From the NCBI GenBank assembly GCA_014155875.1, contig JACEFZ010013229.1:259501-323500 (forward strand): a DNA stretch of 64,000 bases. Reading direction: 5' to 3'. This document shows positions 46,178-59,200 of this stretch, piece by piece. The DNA comes from Cepaea nemoralis (taxonomy: Eukaryota > Mollusca > Gastropoda > Stylommatophora > Helicidae). The position numbers and the translations under genes were made by a program. Below the pieces are notes generated by a model that was not told where the DNA came from, did not search any database, and saw only the letters and a list, made by a program, of their open reading frames with translations. Each line of letters begins with the position of its first letter. The stretch's first letter is position 1.

Positions 46178-48411
46178 CAGTGGTTCTCAACCTTTTTTGG
46201 TCCGTGCCCCCCTTCACCATATTTTCAGAACGTCATTCTCCCCCTCCCCCCCCCCATTTCATATTTCCTACCTAAAAATCCCCCACCCCTACACAGTATA
46301 CGTAAAAATGGAAGGTAAATATGTTACAATAGGTCTAGACATCCACATAAAACGTGATTTGTGGGTCTACTTACTTTATAAAATGAATTTCAGAAGGATG
46401 AGACGTGCATAAATGTAAAGTATGAAGGGAAGAGCAATATCAAGTAATCGGTTCTTGTATTAATGGGATCTTGAAATGATCTTCATTCCCTGTCGTGTGT
46501 GTAAAGAATGAATGTCGCAGTAGTTACTTGTTCTTCTTTACCACTTTAGTGTCGTCCCTAGAGTGAAGGGAATCAACACCCACATTAATTTTTAATCCAA
46601 TATCTCTATCCTGGAGATATCCAGCAGACTCCGTCCACACACTCCTTCAATCTGAAGACACCTTCCTCTCACTCTTACTCACCCTTGGATCATGCCCCCT
46701 CTCATTCTTCCCCAACATAACATACTTGACAACTCTAGCTTCAACAAATAAAAACAAGAAATTTATTAAAGCAAAGAGTATATGTAGGAGAAGTGGGTGT
46801 GTGAGTATAAGGTGTAGAATGTGTGACGTGTCCTCTAAAGTGTCTATAGACTCAGATCAGTGTTCAGGAGTATAGTCATTCTCATATCTGTGCTGAAAAC
46901 ACACCAGCACCATGTAGCCCATACAAGTAGCCTCACCCAGGTGATGCTCCTCCGGTCACGTGTAGACTTCATCCGTTGTCTCTTGAACCACTAGGATGCT
47001 TGGACCCCCATGACAAATACTGTCCAATGAGAGTCTTCAATCTGATTCACACTATGAAATTCCTCGGTTATTTAACTCATTGTTAATCAGAAAATTCTAA
47101 CCCTATTGTCACTGTTATTGGGGAAATCTCAATGGATCTTCTGTCACTGGTTGTAAAGATTCCCCATATTATCACCACAGTCTAAATGTTCTCTGTATCA
47201 GTATAACTTTGGTGTGAATGTTCCTAGTATCAATAGTGTATCTCTACAATGATCTGACTGTTCAATGATACAACTATCACTTGCTAATCATAATCTCATC
47301 AGCATGTCCTGCTCAGCAGAAGCCAGGTTCCCGTAAACCAACTTAGGTATAAGCCCAATGTAGCGGCCTCTCAGCAACTTCTGTCTTCAAATTCTGAGCC
47401 ATCATCTTCTAAAATTGTGTTAGCTTCACTGTTGAAAATCAGAGCACACATACGTGGACCTGTAAATGGGACCTGTAGAATAGAGAATACTATGGTGAGG
47501 GCAACTCAGTCCTGGCCGGAATTAGGTAAGTGTAGGCCAATAACAGCACTCAGATCTATAACAGAGATCCGATCTCTGTCTAGCACCGCACTAATAGAAC
47601 ATTCTATCACTAATCATAATACATTATATCACTGCACCTATAATACATTAGATCACCGCACAGCACTGTACTCTATTCCTAATCATACTCTTAAATTAGA
47701 TATATTAATAGCCTACCATATGCCTATTTCAGTTGCTACTCGAGAAACTATGCAATCAGACTGGATCTATGTCCGCGGATAACTATCACCACTTAGACAT
47801 TATAGTCTCTCTCATGTAACACAACTCGGAATAATGCACCGATCCTAACACTTCAGAATGTTTTTTCCGACTCCCTCCACTTGTTTACCACACTGGGTTT
47901 TATATGGGTGCTTGAGTGACGTCACCAAAAAGTCCAGACGCCAATCAGTCCAGAATCTGGCTTTGTCCTCCTGTTTCTAGACTAACCGGAGTCAATTCGC
48001 TGTCAAGTTCTCTTTCATCTAGGAAATTCTTTGTCTCATACAACAAAGATCCTGGCTGTCTGTGAGCCAGAGACCTTTCCCCCATATCACAGAATCCTTC
48101 CGACCTCTGGCAGACATTCTGTCCATCACTTTCAACGGCCGTCTCCCGCCTTGCAGACAGATGACGCCAGTGCACGTCTCTCGAACAACACCTGCCAACA
48201 AAATGTCGACCGTGTGTAGACATCGCGACGCGACTCACTTTGATCTCATTCCCTACAACATCAAAGGGTTGCTGTTTTTGCAGACTAAGGTCGGGTCTAG
48301 TCTGTCATTGATCGAACTAACAAGTTTATTCTGCGACATTCCCCCCCCCCCTGGAAACCCTAAAATTTCCCTGGGGGGGGGGGGGGATTTCCCACTTGTT
48401 GAGAACCACTG
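46178..48411. mobile_element. Non-autonomous hAT (Charlie-like) transposon, 2,234 bp
   Basis: Begins 'cagtggttctcaaccttttt' and ends with the inverted form of 'cagtggttctcaac', a 14-bp perfect terminal inverted repeat of the kind known from hAT-Charlie elements (CAGnGGTTCTCAA). An exact 8-bp duplication 'agctagag' flanks it (46,170-46,177 and 48,412-48,419), the hAT signature. The interior has runs of C and G near the ends (46,240-46,253; 48,341-48,350; 48,373-48,386) and no transposase; its longest frame (121 codons, 47,417-47,782) has no motif. It must have been mobilised in trans. Confidence 0.9.
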
Positions 48412-48816
48412 AGCTAGAGGAACTAGCAGATATATAATACAACATATAGGGAGTGCTAGCATCAAGGAAGAGTGGTTACACAGCTACCTGATTCCCTTGC
48501 CGACGCCTGGCAAAGACCACACAACGATTCAGGGATATCTCGTAACAACCATGCAAAATACAAAAGGCAAGATGCTGGAGAAGTCAATTGCTCGAAAAAT
48601 ATCAAGCCAGCAAGAGAGTCAATGTTTTTTTCCCACCTAGCCTTAGAGTTTATCGCCCAAGCAGAGACACCTGGACCAACGCAGCAGTTTTAGCCCATGA
48701 CGTCTATGAAAGTTTCCACTCAGGCATTGAAACATGTGCTGCGCCATTTGATCATGAGGTTGCGTGCAATAGAGCACCATTCATTCATTCATTCATGCAT
48801 TCATTCATTCATTCAT

Positions 48817-51800
48817 TCATTCAGTAGCATGTCCTTTGCAGAACATCGCTCCCATAACAACCTTCCGGAAAACCTCTCCATCATAAGCAAGATGTCCCGC
48901 GTCCGATACTCCCATCTGGAGATCATCCGCCACATCCTGCACCCATCTTCTCTTTGGCCTTCCTCTTCCTCTCTTCCCAGGCATATACCCCTCCATTACT
49001 TTTTTCTCCAAACTTTCGTGACGTTTTTGTGACCAAAATATTTCAATTTTCGTTGTTTTATCGTCTTTAATAGTCAACGTTCTTCAATATTCAGCTCTTG
49101 ATGTATGGATGCATTTGTTCTTTTCTTTACCCAAGATATTCTTAGAACTCGTCTATAGCGTTTATATTCAAAGACATTTATCCGCTGTTCAGCTTGTTTA
49201 GTAAGTGTCCAGGCCTCACAGGCGTATGTTGCAATGGGAAAGATGCATGCTCTTAAAAATCTAATTTTTGTAGTTTTGTCTGTCCCATTCCATAATTTAT
49301 TCAGTTGTTGTAGTCTTTGAAGAGCAATTGATAGTCGTCGCTTAATTTCTTTCATTGTGTCACCGTTGTTGGTAATCAATGATCCAAGATATTCAAAATG
49401 TTCTACCACCTCCAATTTCTCCTCATTAACATATATTTCTTTTTCCATAGTGGTTTTATCTGTATGCATTATTGTGGGGTAGTAAAAGTGAATACCATAT
49501 GAAATGGTTGTCTAGGGAAATAAAGGTCCTCGGATTCAAACTATAAGGCCTTTGATCGAGAAAGTTTCTTTCCTATAAGTCTCCAGGCATATAGAGTAGT
49601 TATTGGCTCTATTGATGTAAGAATAAGGATAAGGGCCGGATAGACTCCACCCATTATACAAGAGAAACTACCCTTCCTGAGAATTAGCAGAGAATAGCTC
49701 AATTAACCACAGATCTCTAGCATGCTAGTGTCCTTGAATACCAGACATTATTAGACTGTGTGTTGGCTGAACTCCCCACTGGATTCTCTGCATATAAATA
49801 GGTTTGTGACAGTAACATATTTATCTACGATAACAAAACAGTGTAACTCTGGTCACTAGACAATGAAAACTCTCCTGAAGAACATATATATATTCTTTAT
49901 TAACAGAATCTCTAACATGGAATTACGAGACTCTGTCTCCACTACAATCTATAACAACATCATAACAAAACAAATACATTATCAAGTATTGCATTAACGT
50001 CTATTCTAAAAAATCTCCTCCTCCTCTTCTCTTCCTGTTACTAACCATCTCCGCATCTTGATTGCCATGTCTTCCCGAATGACCTTCTCGGGATGACTGT
50101 TTTAACTATGTGCCGTCTAATCACTATTAGACACACAAACCACTACATGATGTCTATCACCTGGAAAAACCAAACAGATCATAGACCAGGGATCTGACTG
50201 TTGATTGTATCATTGTTGTAACTAAGTTCTTGAAGACACCAATCTTTAAATCAGGAGAATGTAGATTCACTCCACACTGGGCCTCTCTACACCCGTCTTT
50301 ATTCTCCAAAAGAAGAAGACATATGACGACACTTCTAAAGTTCTATTTTAACTCCACCACGTACTCTACCGCTGAAATAGATGGAGTTATTCCATCCTGA
50401 ACTGACCTAAACTCAAAAGTGTGTTACTGAAAAAAAAGCAAGGTTCTCTAGATGCTGAACCATTGATTGGGGACATGAAATCAAGTGACGTTGATATCAT
50501 CAATTGGATGGTAGAACCAAATTGACCAGGCTCCATAAGGTGGTACTGTAAAAAGGCTCTCTGGCTGTAGAAAATAGTTGACGTGGAAATGGACTCAATG
50601 ACTAGTGTAGTCCCTTTTGCTGGTGGGATTCAAGTTGACCGACCAATGTAACTGTCCACAAATGTTCCTACAGGACTTTTGAGAAAAAATGATGATGTTG
50701 TGACTTGAACTCTGGACTACTCGATCTGGCATTGTCTTGAGAGGAAAATATGTCTTCATTTAAAAAGAGGGGCTCACCCCCACTGGTAGTCGTGTCCAAC
50801 ATTCTGGAACGGATCAAGCACGGACTCTCAACGAAGTCGCTGGGGTCTCCAGCGAACGAAGAACTCTCTATAAGCCGGTGTCATAGTTGGCTTGAACATC
50901 TTTAGGCGGCCTCCTGCGGATTTATCTGGGTAACATGCTTCGTCCAAAGAAAAAGATGCATCCACAATGTCTCAAGGGGACATTGAACCAAACAAGAGGA
51001 TCCGTACGGTTTTCATGGTTCACTCCATTTGAGTATGACTGCTTAACATCGAGAGTACCATCCAGTCCGTAAGCTGTTGCAGACTATAACTTCCCTGATA
51101 CTACAGGAAGAATATTAGTGTCATCTCTCGTCAGACACAAGTGATGAGTATCAGAAGCTCTTCAATAGCACTTGGCCCAAAACGATGTCAAACAGGTTGG
51201 CAAACACAAAATGGGATAACTCCGAATGGAGTTTCTCACTGTTGCTAGAAGATTAACACTGGATTACTTCCCCTGCCTCCGGTTCTTGGAAAGACTGCCG
51301 TGCTACAGTTGACCAATGTCGATATATAAGCATACTGAGTGACGCCTGGGCTAGACAGTTAGCTCTTCTAAAAGAATTCTATTCCAAACGTATATGCCAA
51401 ACGTTTACTGCCAAATGTGTCCATAATTAGACTCAGCCAAGATGTCCCACGCCCGCCTCAATCGTCTGCAAATTAAAAATGACAAGCCTTGAACATCCTA
51501 GCTTATTATACATTTTCATAAGACTCACAGAGACAACACCTGGACATAAATTCAGAGGACATTCCTCATATGATGATTTGGGATATCACCTGTGGGTCTG
51601 TAACGTATTGGCCTATTTGGCGAGAAGGTGGGGCGGTAATCTAAACAACTCTACCAACCTCACGCTCCTACCCATACAACGAACAGGACATCATAGATAC
51701 CAAATGTAGATATACTCTCACACATGAACCACCCACTCTGAGAGTACTACCATCTGTTTTAGAACGTGACCGGGGTGTGACTAAGGTCGGGGTTTTGTAA

Positions 51801-53056
51801 ATATTGGCTCCAATGTCTTGTTATTTTGGCAAGCACACTGCACGATTTACTGCAGGTAAAAATGAGTATTTAGGTATGTGAACCGTTCTCATAAATATGA
51901 TTTAGCCAACTGACATACAGGATCCACCAAATCCGACAAAAGCAATGGGGTGTCTTATCTAACTGTGTCCCCAGGCTGTCATACACAAAAAATTTACGTT
52001 CCGTCCCCGGCATATTCTGCACACAGATAAAGTAACGATTCACACACACAATATATATGCGTACAAGTTCTGAATCGTTAACACAGGCATTATGTAACAC
52101 CTGAATAGTTTACTAAAAGTTAGTAAAGATAGGTTCGTCCCTAGAGGAAATTGAACCAAAAGTGAAGATAGATTGAACTCTGCAGAAACTGTACAGAATT
52201 TACAGAGATATCAAAATCTTCAAAAGAAGAGAAATCAGTAATCATAGCATGATAAGAATTATAAGCGTAGGACTATAGGACAGTGGTATAGACGTTCGAA
52301 TCTCAGGCTGTCTCTCTTACAGAAGCAATGGTGCAGTAGCAACTTCACCAAGATACATACATGACATGTAGTATACTTCTCATATCAAACAAATATTGTG
52401 TTAATTATATAACACAAATATTATCATTCAAACAACATATTTCACTCACCATAGCAACATAGAGGCAAAAAATGGGCCCCAATGGGCCTATCCCCTCTCT
52501 CTGTATGACTACATCTTTCTAGTATGGGCTTCCAGACTCAAGTGACTATGTCTGGTCCCTCCCGGGAGTTTTACCTAACTATTACATTCTATTTCCAGCT
52601 ACCGCCAAATTCCTCACCTCGTTTTGGAGTTTCTGTAGGTGTGACCATAAAAGGAATGGCCCGTGGTCCACACGTCAAACTCCTTATTCTTCGAAACGCT
52701 GCTCTACTAGACTGCAAATTGGCGAAACTGAAAACGCTATGTGACAATTATCTTTGTCTTTGCTATATTAAGATATAAGTTGTGATTTTCACTATTCACT
52801 TGGGTTGAGGCTATTAGGTATTCTATACCAGTCTGTGTTGTCGATAGCAATACTATATCATCAGTATACCAAATCTCTGGTATGTCATGACCATCTATAC
52901 TTAGGGCATCATATAGCTCCCTGTTTATATCGTCTCTTACATTTCTCATTATATTTTCGGCGTACATGTTAAACAAATAGGGGACATCACACATTCCTGG
53001 CGGACTCCTTGCTTGATGTCAAACCAATCTGATGTCTCGCCATCTATTCTAACCGC
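48817..53056 (-). pseudogene. Family A LINE RT and C-terminal domain (copy 2), split
   Basis: Same protein as at 20,754-23,800, recognisable from 53,056 down to 48,817 once the 3,274-bp insertion is skipped: NLYLNIAKTKI runs up to the break at 52,747, and MHTDKTTMEKEIYVNEEKLEVVEHFEYLGSL resumes at 49,469. Endonuclease and first RT motifs are degenerate or deleted (54,521-55,042 retains only a frameshifted fingers region). Dead. Confidence 0.8.
49473..52746. mobile_element. 3,274-bp TG...CA element of unknown class (copy 1)
   Basis: Starts 'tgtggggtagtaaaagtgaa', ends '...cgctatgtgaca', and is flanked by 'attat' on both sides (49,468-49,472 and 52,747-52,751). Removing it rejoins the family A LINE. 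TG...CA ends and a 5-bp duplication fit an LTR retrotransposon product. No second copy of the end sequence occurs inside, so it would be a very long solo LTR. There are no convincing terminal inverted repeats. It has no frame over 84 codons and no protein motif. Orientation is unknown. Copy 2 has the same length. Confidence 0.85.
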
Positions 53057-53068
53057 TGCTTGTTGGTC

Positions 53069-54508
53069 AAATCACAATAGAAGAATTAGAAGTATTGGGA
53101 GAATTTGGAGTAGATATATTAACTAAAATGTTGAATGATATTTACAGCAGTGGATATTTACCCAATGATATGCTGAAATCTGTATTTATAGCTATACCAA
53201 AAAGACCAGGAGCAATTCATTGTGAAGATTTTCGTACAATTAACCTTGTAAACCATTAAGCTTCTACTGAGAATCATAATGAGAAGAACCAAAAAGAAAA
53301 TAAACATGGAAATTAGCGAAGAACAGTATGGATTTGTGGAAGGAAAGGGCACAAACAATGCAATTTATACATTACGGACACTAATAGAAAGGTCAATAGA
53401 GAAACAGAGAGACATATATTTGTGCTTCATAGATTATACTAAGGCATTTGATAAAGTAAAACATGATGAACTGATTAAAATGTTGGAAGATATCAACATT
53501 GATGGAAAAGATTTAAGAATAATAAAGAATATTTACTGAAACCAAGTAGCAGCAATTAAAATGGGAAACAAAGAGGGTAGTTACGAACAGATAAAGCTAG
53601 GAGTACGACAAGGGTGTGTCTTGTCACCAGATCTTTTCTCCCTATATAGCGAAGTAATAATGAGAGAGATCAAAGAGATGCCAGGAATACTAGTTGGAGG
53701 TTATAATATAAATAATATACGCTATGCAGATGACACAGTATTGGTGGCGGATAATTCAACAGACCTACAACAATTATTAGGACGTTGTAGTAACAGAGAG
53801 TGCAAGGAAAGGACTCTCCTTGAATATCAAGAAAACAGTAACAATGGTAATATCAAAGAAAATGGTGACACCAAAATGTGACATAGAAATAGAAGGGAAA
53901 ATCCTTAACCAATGGATAATTTTAGATACCTAGGGGCATTTATAACATCAGATGGAAGATGTACAACAGAGATTAGGAGCAGAATAGGGCAGGCAAAAGC
54001 CGCATTTCAGAAAATGAAGAGTATCTTATGCAATAAGTCACTATCACTGAATGTAAGAAAGAGAGTGCTGAAATGCTATGTAGGACCAGTTTTGCTGTAT
54101 GGCAGTGAATCTTGGAATGTAAATGAACAAATTAAGAAGAAATTAGAAGCAACAGAGATGTGGTTCCTGAGACGAATGTTGCGAATTCCTTGGACTGCCA
54201 GAGTAACTAACGACGACTGCCTGAAACAGGCTAATGAAACTAGAACATTATATACAACAATAAGACAGAGACAAACATCTTTCTTTGGTCACGTGATGAG
54301 AAGAGAGGCATTGGAGAACAACGTAACAACTGGAAAGATCGAGAGGAAGAGAGGCAGAAGCAGACCAAGAGAAATGATGCTGGATGGATTGAGACGGTGG
54401 CATGGAGGAATATCAGCAGCAGAGTTGATCCAGAAAACCAAAGACCGAGATCTATGGAGAGCCATGAACACCTACGCCAGCCGGCACGGCACTTGATGAT
54501 GATGATGA
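53069..54508 (+). mobile_element. 5'-truncated RTE-like LINE with (GAT)n tail
   Basis: Plus strand, 1,440 bp, ending in a GAT repeat (54,493-54,508). Flanked by the exact 12-bp duplication 'tgcttgttggtc' (53,057-53,068 and 54,509-54,520), as expected for target-primed reverse transcription. Removal restores the family A LINE. Confidence 0.92.
53085..54496 (+). pseudogene. RT and C-terminal domain of the (GAT)n LINE
   Basis: Reads from the RT fingers (FGVDILTKMLNDIYSSGYLP, FIAIPKRPGA, DFRTINLVN), then after a shift EEQYGFVEGKGTNNAIYTL, CFIDYTKAFDKVKHDEL, a stop at 53,537, GVRQGCVLSPDLFSLYSE, IRYADDTVLVAD (YADD intact), another shift, FRYLGAFITSDGRC and the C-terminal domain YGSESWNVNEQIKKKLE, FFGHVMRREALE, KRGRSRPREMM, WRAMNTYASRHGT. 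Few lesions, so a fairly recent insertion that arrived truncated, without an endonuclease. Confidence 0.88.
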
Positions 54509-55042
54509 TGCTTGTTGGTCTAGATAGAGCATTCTTATGAGTTTTATTACATGTGGTGGAAAGACCATATTCCTCATGATTTACCAAAGTTTCTGATGTT
54601 GTAAACAGTCAAATACCTTTGAATAATCCACAAAACATGAGACAACGTTTACATTAAATTCTCTGCTCTTCTCCATTATTAAACGCATATTGAGAATGTG
54701 ATCTCTTGTTCCTCATCCTTGTCTAAATCCAACTTGAACCACGATAATTTCGTCTTCCATTCTCTTACGAAGTCTTCCCATTATGATTTTCTAGTAGAAT
54801 TTTACTTGCATGACTGATCAGGGCAACAGTTCTATAGTTGGTGCATAATTTCAGGTTGCCCTTTTTTGGTATTGGAATGAAGATAGTTTTCTTCCAGTCT
54901 TTTGGCCATATACCATATTACCATACCTTTTTACATAATGCGTGATAGATTTGTATGCTTTCTTCACCTCCCGCTTTAATTAGCTCAGAGGGTATCTCAT
55001 CTCATCCAGGTGATTTACCATTCTTCACGTTCTTCATTCTTC

Positions 55043-55297
55043 AGCCCCCCTCCCCAATCAGGGTTACGTGAAGCCATGTAGCAGGTGGTGGATGGAGTGT
55101 GAGAGCAGCCGACAGATTGTTGTTGGTTATGGTCTTGCACTCTGCGGCGATAGGCAGATGATCTCATCAGTAGAGACAATGGCTATGGCCACCGACTAGT
55201 AAAGTCACTGCCCAGAAGGAAAGCACCTTCTGCAAAACTTTCCAAGAAACCATAACAACTAAGACAGAAAACATAATAAGAAAGAGATCTAGTGGCG
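55043..55297 (+). mobile_element. Inverted 5' piece of the family A LINE
   Basis: The plus-strand reading equals the minus-strand leader of copy 1 (24,030 down to about 23,762): 'agggttacgtgaagccatg', 'ggatggagtgtgagagcag', 'ggcgataggcagatgatctc' and up to the coding start 'aacataataagaaagagatc'. It is inverted relative to the rest of copy 2, the interval between (about 22,245-23,762 of copy 1) is missing, and the outer edge is the internal end. This is the geometry of twin priming. Confidence 0.82.
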
Positions 55298-56210
55298 AGA
55301 GTACCGTTGGATTGTTTAACGTTTCAACTTCTTGAACTAAAGATAAGTCCATTCCTCCTTAGTTGGATCGCCGCAGCCCTCTTCCAACAGAAGGTAGTTT
55401 TTAGATGTGGCAGTTGGACTTCTGAACCAACAACAATATATCCAGGAATGTCACAGGGATCACTATTATCTCCGGTGCTTTTCAACGTCTACACTGTGAG
55501 AATTACCAACGAGCAGATCACAGGTCCATGGAAGACATTGTCGTATGCGACGATGTTTTAGTGTGTCGTCAGGGTAAGGATGGAGATCGGGTTGCTGTGC
55601 TAATACAAATAGAACTCAATCGCATAAGCACTTGGTGTGTGGAATCTGTGTCAATGGTCAACCCAGCAAAGGCAGCAGTGACAAGGGTCTCTTTGAACAA
55701 CCATATTGTCAACACTCCCATATTAACTTTAAATCTGTGTTCAGAGACTGTGGAAAGAACGCGGGAAATGAACTACCTGTGGATACGTTTTGATCGAAGC
55801 CTTGCTTATAATTAGCACATAGACCATGTGATAACAAGGCCAAGCGGTGTTTGGCTGCGATGCGGGTGCTGGCGGCGGCAAACTATGAGTAGCGCCATCT
55901 ATGTCTCCTTTACGAGGGTCTGGTCCTTTCTGTGTTTGAGTATGCGATGGCGATCCTGACTCTCAGCCGTAATCAGATGGAAAGGATGAAATGATACAGA
56001 ATGCAGCTATGCGTATTATTCTTGGATGTTCATGATATACAGCGAGAAGGGTGATGCGCTACCTTCTTGATTTTCCAATTATTGGGGACATAATACAAAT
56101 TTGCAGGGCACGTGCCTACCTCAGAGTCAACGTAAACACACAACATCTACTGCATAGTGAAATTAAGAAGGTAAAGGGCAGCAGGTTAAAAAGAGGAAAA
56201 TCGTGGATGG

Positions 56211-59200
56211 TGTCACATAGCGTTTTCAGTTTCGCCAATTTACAGTCTAGTAGAGCAGCGTTTCGAAGAATAAGGAGTTTGACGTGTGGACCACGGGCCA
56301 TTCCGTTTATGGTCACACCTACAGAAACTCCAAAACGAGGTGAGGAATTTGGCGGTAGCTGGAAATAGAATGGAATAGTTAGGTAAAACTCCCGGGAGGG
56401 ACCAGCCATAGTCACTTGAGTCTGGAAGCCCATACTAGAAAGATGTAGTCATACAGAGAGAGGGGATAGGCCCATTGGGGCCCATTTTTTGCCTCTATGT
56501 TGCTATGGTGAGTGAAATATGTTTTTTGAATGATAATATTTGTGTTATATAATTAACACAATATTTGTTTGATATGAGAAGTATACTACATGTCATGTAT
56601 GTATCTTGGTGAAGTTGCTACTGCACCATTGCTTCTGTAAGAGAGACAGCCTGAGATTCGAACGTCTATACCACTGTCCTATAGTCCTACGCTTATAATT
56701 CTTATCATGCTATGATTACTGATTTCTCTTCTTTTGAAGATTTTGATATCTCTGTGAATTCTGTACAGTTTCTGCAGAGTTCAATCTATCTTCACTTTTG
56801 GTTCAATTTCCTCTAGGGACGAACCTATCTTTACTAACTTTTAGTAAACTATTCAGGTGTTACATAATGCCTTTGTTAACGATTCAGAACTTGTACGCAG
56901 ATATATTGTGTGTGTGAATCGTTACTTTATCTGTGTGCAGAATATGCCGGGGACGGAACGTAAATTTTGTGTGTATGACAGCCTGGGGACACAGTTAGAT
57001 AAGACACCCCATTGCTTTTGTCGGATTTGATGGATCCTGTATGTCAGTTGGCTAAATCATATTTATGTGAACGGTTCACATACCTAAATATTCATTTTTA
57101 CCTGCAGTAAATCGTGCAGTGTGCTTTCCAAAATAACAAGACATTGGAGCCAATATTTACAAAACCCCGACCTTATTCACACCCCGGTCACGTTCTAAAA
57201 CAGATGGCAGTACTCTCAGAGTGGATGGTTCATGTGTGAGAGTATATCTACATTTGGTATCTATGATGTCCTGGTCGTTGTATGGGTAGGAGCGTGAGGT
57301 TGGTAGAGTTGTTTAGATTACCGCCACACCTTCCCGCCAAATAGACCAATACGTTACAGACCCACAGGTGATATCCCAAATCATCATATGAGGAATGTCC
57401 TCTGAATTTATGTCCAGGTGTTGTCTCTGTGAGTCTTATGAAAATGTATAATAAGCTAGAATGTTCAAGGCTTGTCATTTTTAATTTGCAGACATTTGAG
57501 GCGGGCGTGGGACATCTTGGCTGAGTCTAATTATGGACAAATTTGGCAGTAAACGTTTGGCAGATACGTTTGGAATAGAATTCTTTTAGAAGAGCTAACT
57601 GTCTAGCCCAGGCGTCACTCAGTATGCTTGTATATCGACATTGGTCAACTGTAGCACGGCAGTCTTTCCAAGAACCGGAGGCAGGGGAAGTAAGCCAGTG
57701 TTATTCTTCTAGCAACAGTGAGAAACTCCATTCGGAGTATCCCCTTTTGTGTTTGCCAACCTGTTTGACATCGTTTTGGGCCAAGTGCTATTGAAGAGCT
57801 TCTGATACTCATCACTTGCGTCTGACGAGAGATGACACTAATATTCTTCCTGTAGTATCAGAGAAGTTATAGTCTGCAACATCTTACGGACTGGATGGTA
57901 CTCTCGATGTTAAGCAGTCACACTCAAATGGTGTGAACCATGAAAACAGTACGGATCCTCTTGTTTGGTTCAATGTCCCTTTGAGACATTGTGGATGCAT
58001 CTTTTTCTTTGGACGAAGCATGTTACCCAGATAAATCCGCAGGAGGCCGCCTAAAGATGTTCAAGCCAACTATGATACCGGCTTATAGAGAGTTCTTCGT
58101 TCGCTGGAGACCCCAGCGACTTCGTTAAGAGTCCGTGCTTGATCCGTTCCAGAATGTTGGACACGACTACCAGTGGGGTGAGCCCCTCTTTTCAAATGCA
58201 GAAATATTTTCCTCTCAAGACCAATGCCAGATTGAGTAGTCCAGAGTTCAAGTCACAACATCATCATTTTTTCTCGAAAGTCCTGTAGGAACATTTGTGG
58301 ACAGTTACATTGGTCGGTCAACTGAATCCCACCAGCAAAAGAGACTACACTGGTCATTGAGTCCATTTCCACGTCACTATTTTCTACAGCCGGAGAGCCT
58401 TTTTACAGTACCACCTTATGGAGCCTGGTCAATTTGGTTCTACCATCCAATTGATGATATCAACGTCATTGATTTCATGTCCCCAATCATGGTGTTCAGC
58501 ATCTAGAGAACCTTGTTTTTTTTTCAGTAACACACTTTGTGTTTAGGTCAGTTCAGGATGGAATAACTCCATCTATTTCAGCGGTAGAGTACGTGGAGGA
58601 GTTGGGTTAGGACGGTAGAAGTTTCGTCATAGGACTGTTTCTTTTTAGAGAATAAAGACGGGTGTAGAGAGGCCCTGTGTCGAGTGAATCTACATTCTCC
58701 TGATTTAGAAGATTGGTGTCTTCAAGAACTTAGTTACAACAATGATACAATCAACAGTCAGATCCCTTATCTATGATCTGTTTGGTTTCTTCATGTGATA
58801 GACATCATGTAGTGGTTTATATTTCTAGTAGTGATTAGACGGCACATAGTAGAAACAGTCATCCCGAGTAGGGCAGTCGGGAAGACACAACCAGCAAAGT
58901 ACGGGTGATTGGTTTTTAGGTGCAGGGAAGAGAAGAGGAGGAGGAGAGTTTTTACAATAAACGTTAATGCATTACTTGATAATGTATTTGTTTTGTTATG
59001 ATGTTGTTATAGATTGTAGTGGATACAGAGTCTCGTTATTCCATATTAGAGATTCTGTTAATAAAGAATATATATGTTCTTCAGGAGAGTTTTCATTGTC
59101 TAGTGACCAGCGTTACACTGTTTGTTATCGTAGATAAATATGTTACTGTCACAAACATATTTATATGCAGAGAATTCAGTGGGGAGTTCAGTCAACACAC

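Larger units (their letters stand above)
48782..55297 (-). mobile_element. Family A RTE-like LINE (copy 2) with twin-priming 5' inversion, itself interrupted twice
   Basis: The 3' end is an (ATTC)n run (48,781-48,822; minus-strand GAATGAATG). C-terminal domain 49,077-48,826 and thumb 49,469-49,074 (ACEAWTLTKQAEQR, KRGRGRPKRRW). Interrupted at 49,473-52,746. The RT continues 53,056-52,747 (YLFNMYAENIMRNV; WYTDDIVLLS, the YADD box altered to YTDD). Interrupted at 53,069-54,508. The RT N-terminal part reaches 55,042. The last piece, 55,043-55,297, is the leader in inverted orientation. Flanking duplication agagcaccatt / agagtaccgtt (48,771-48,781 and 55,298-55,308; 9 of 11 bases match). Confidence 0.85.

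Noticed and set aside
47417..47782. 121-codon frame inside the hAT element as transposase
   Set aside because: No hAT motifs, short, and biased in composition.
49473..52746. DNA transposon with terminal inverted repeats
   Set aside because: Only about 6 of the terminal 10 bases agree between the ends after inversion, and nothing longer matches.
55043..55297. Independent plus-strand insertion of a family A leader
   Set aside because: The outer flank duplication brackets the whole 48,782-55,297 element, and the internal order fits a twin-priming inversion better.
57248..57478. 76-codon frame as a host gene
   Set aside because: It is part of the 3,274-bp repeat and occurs in both copies.
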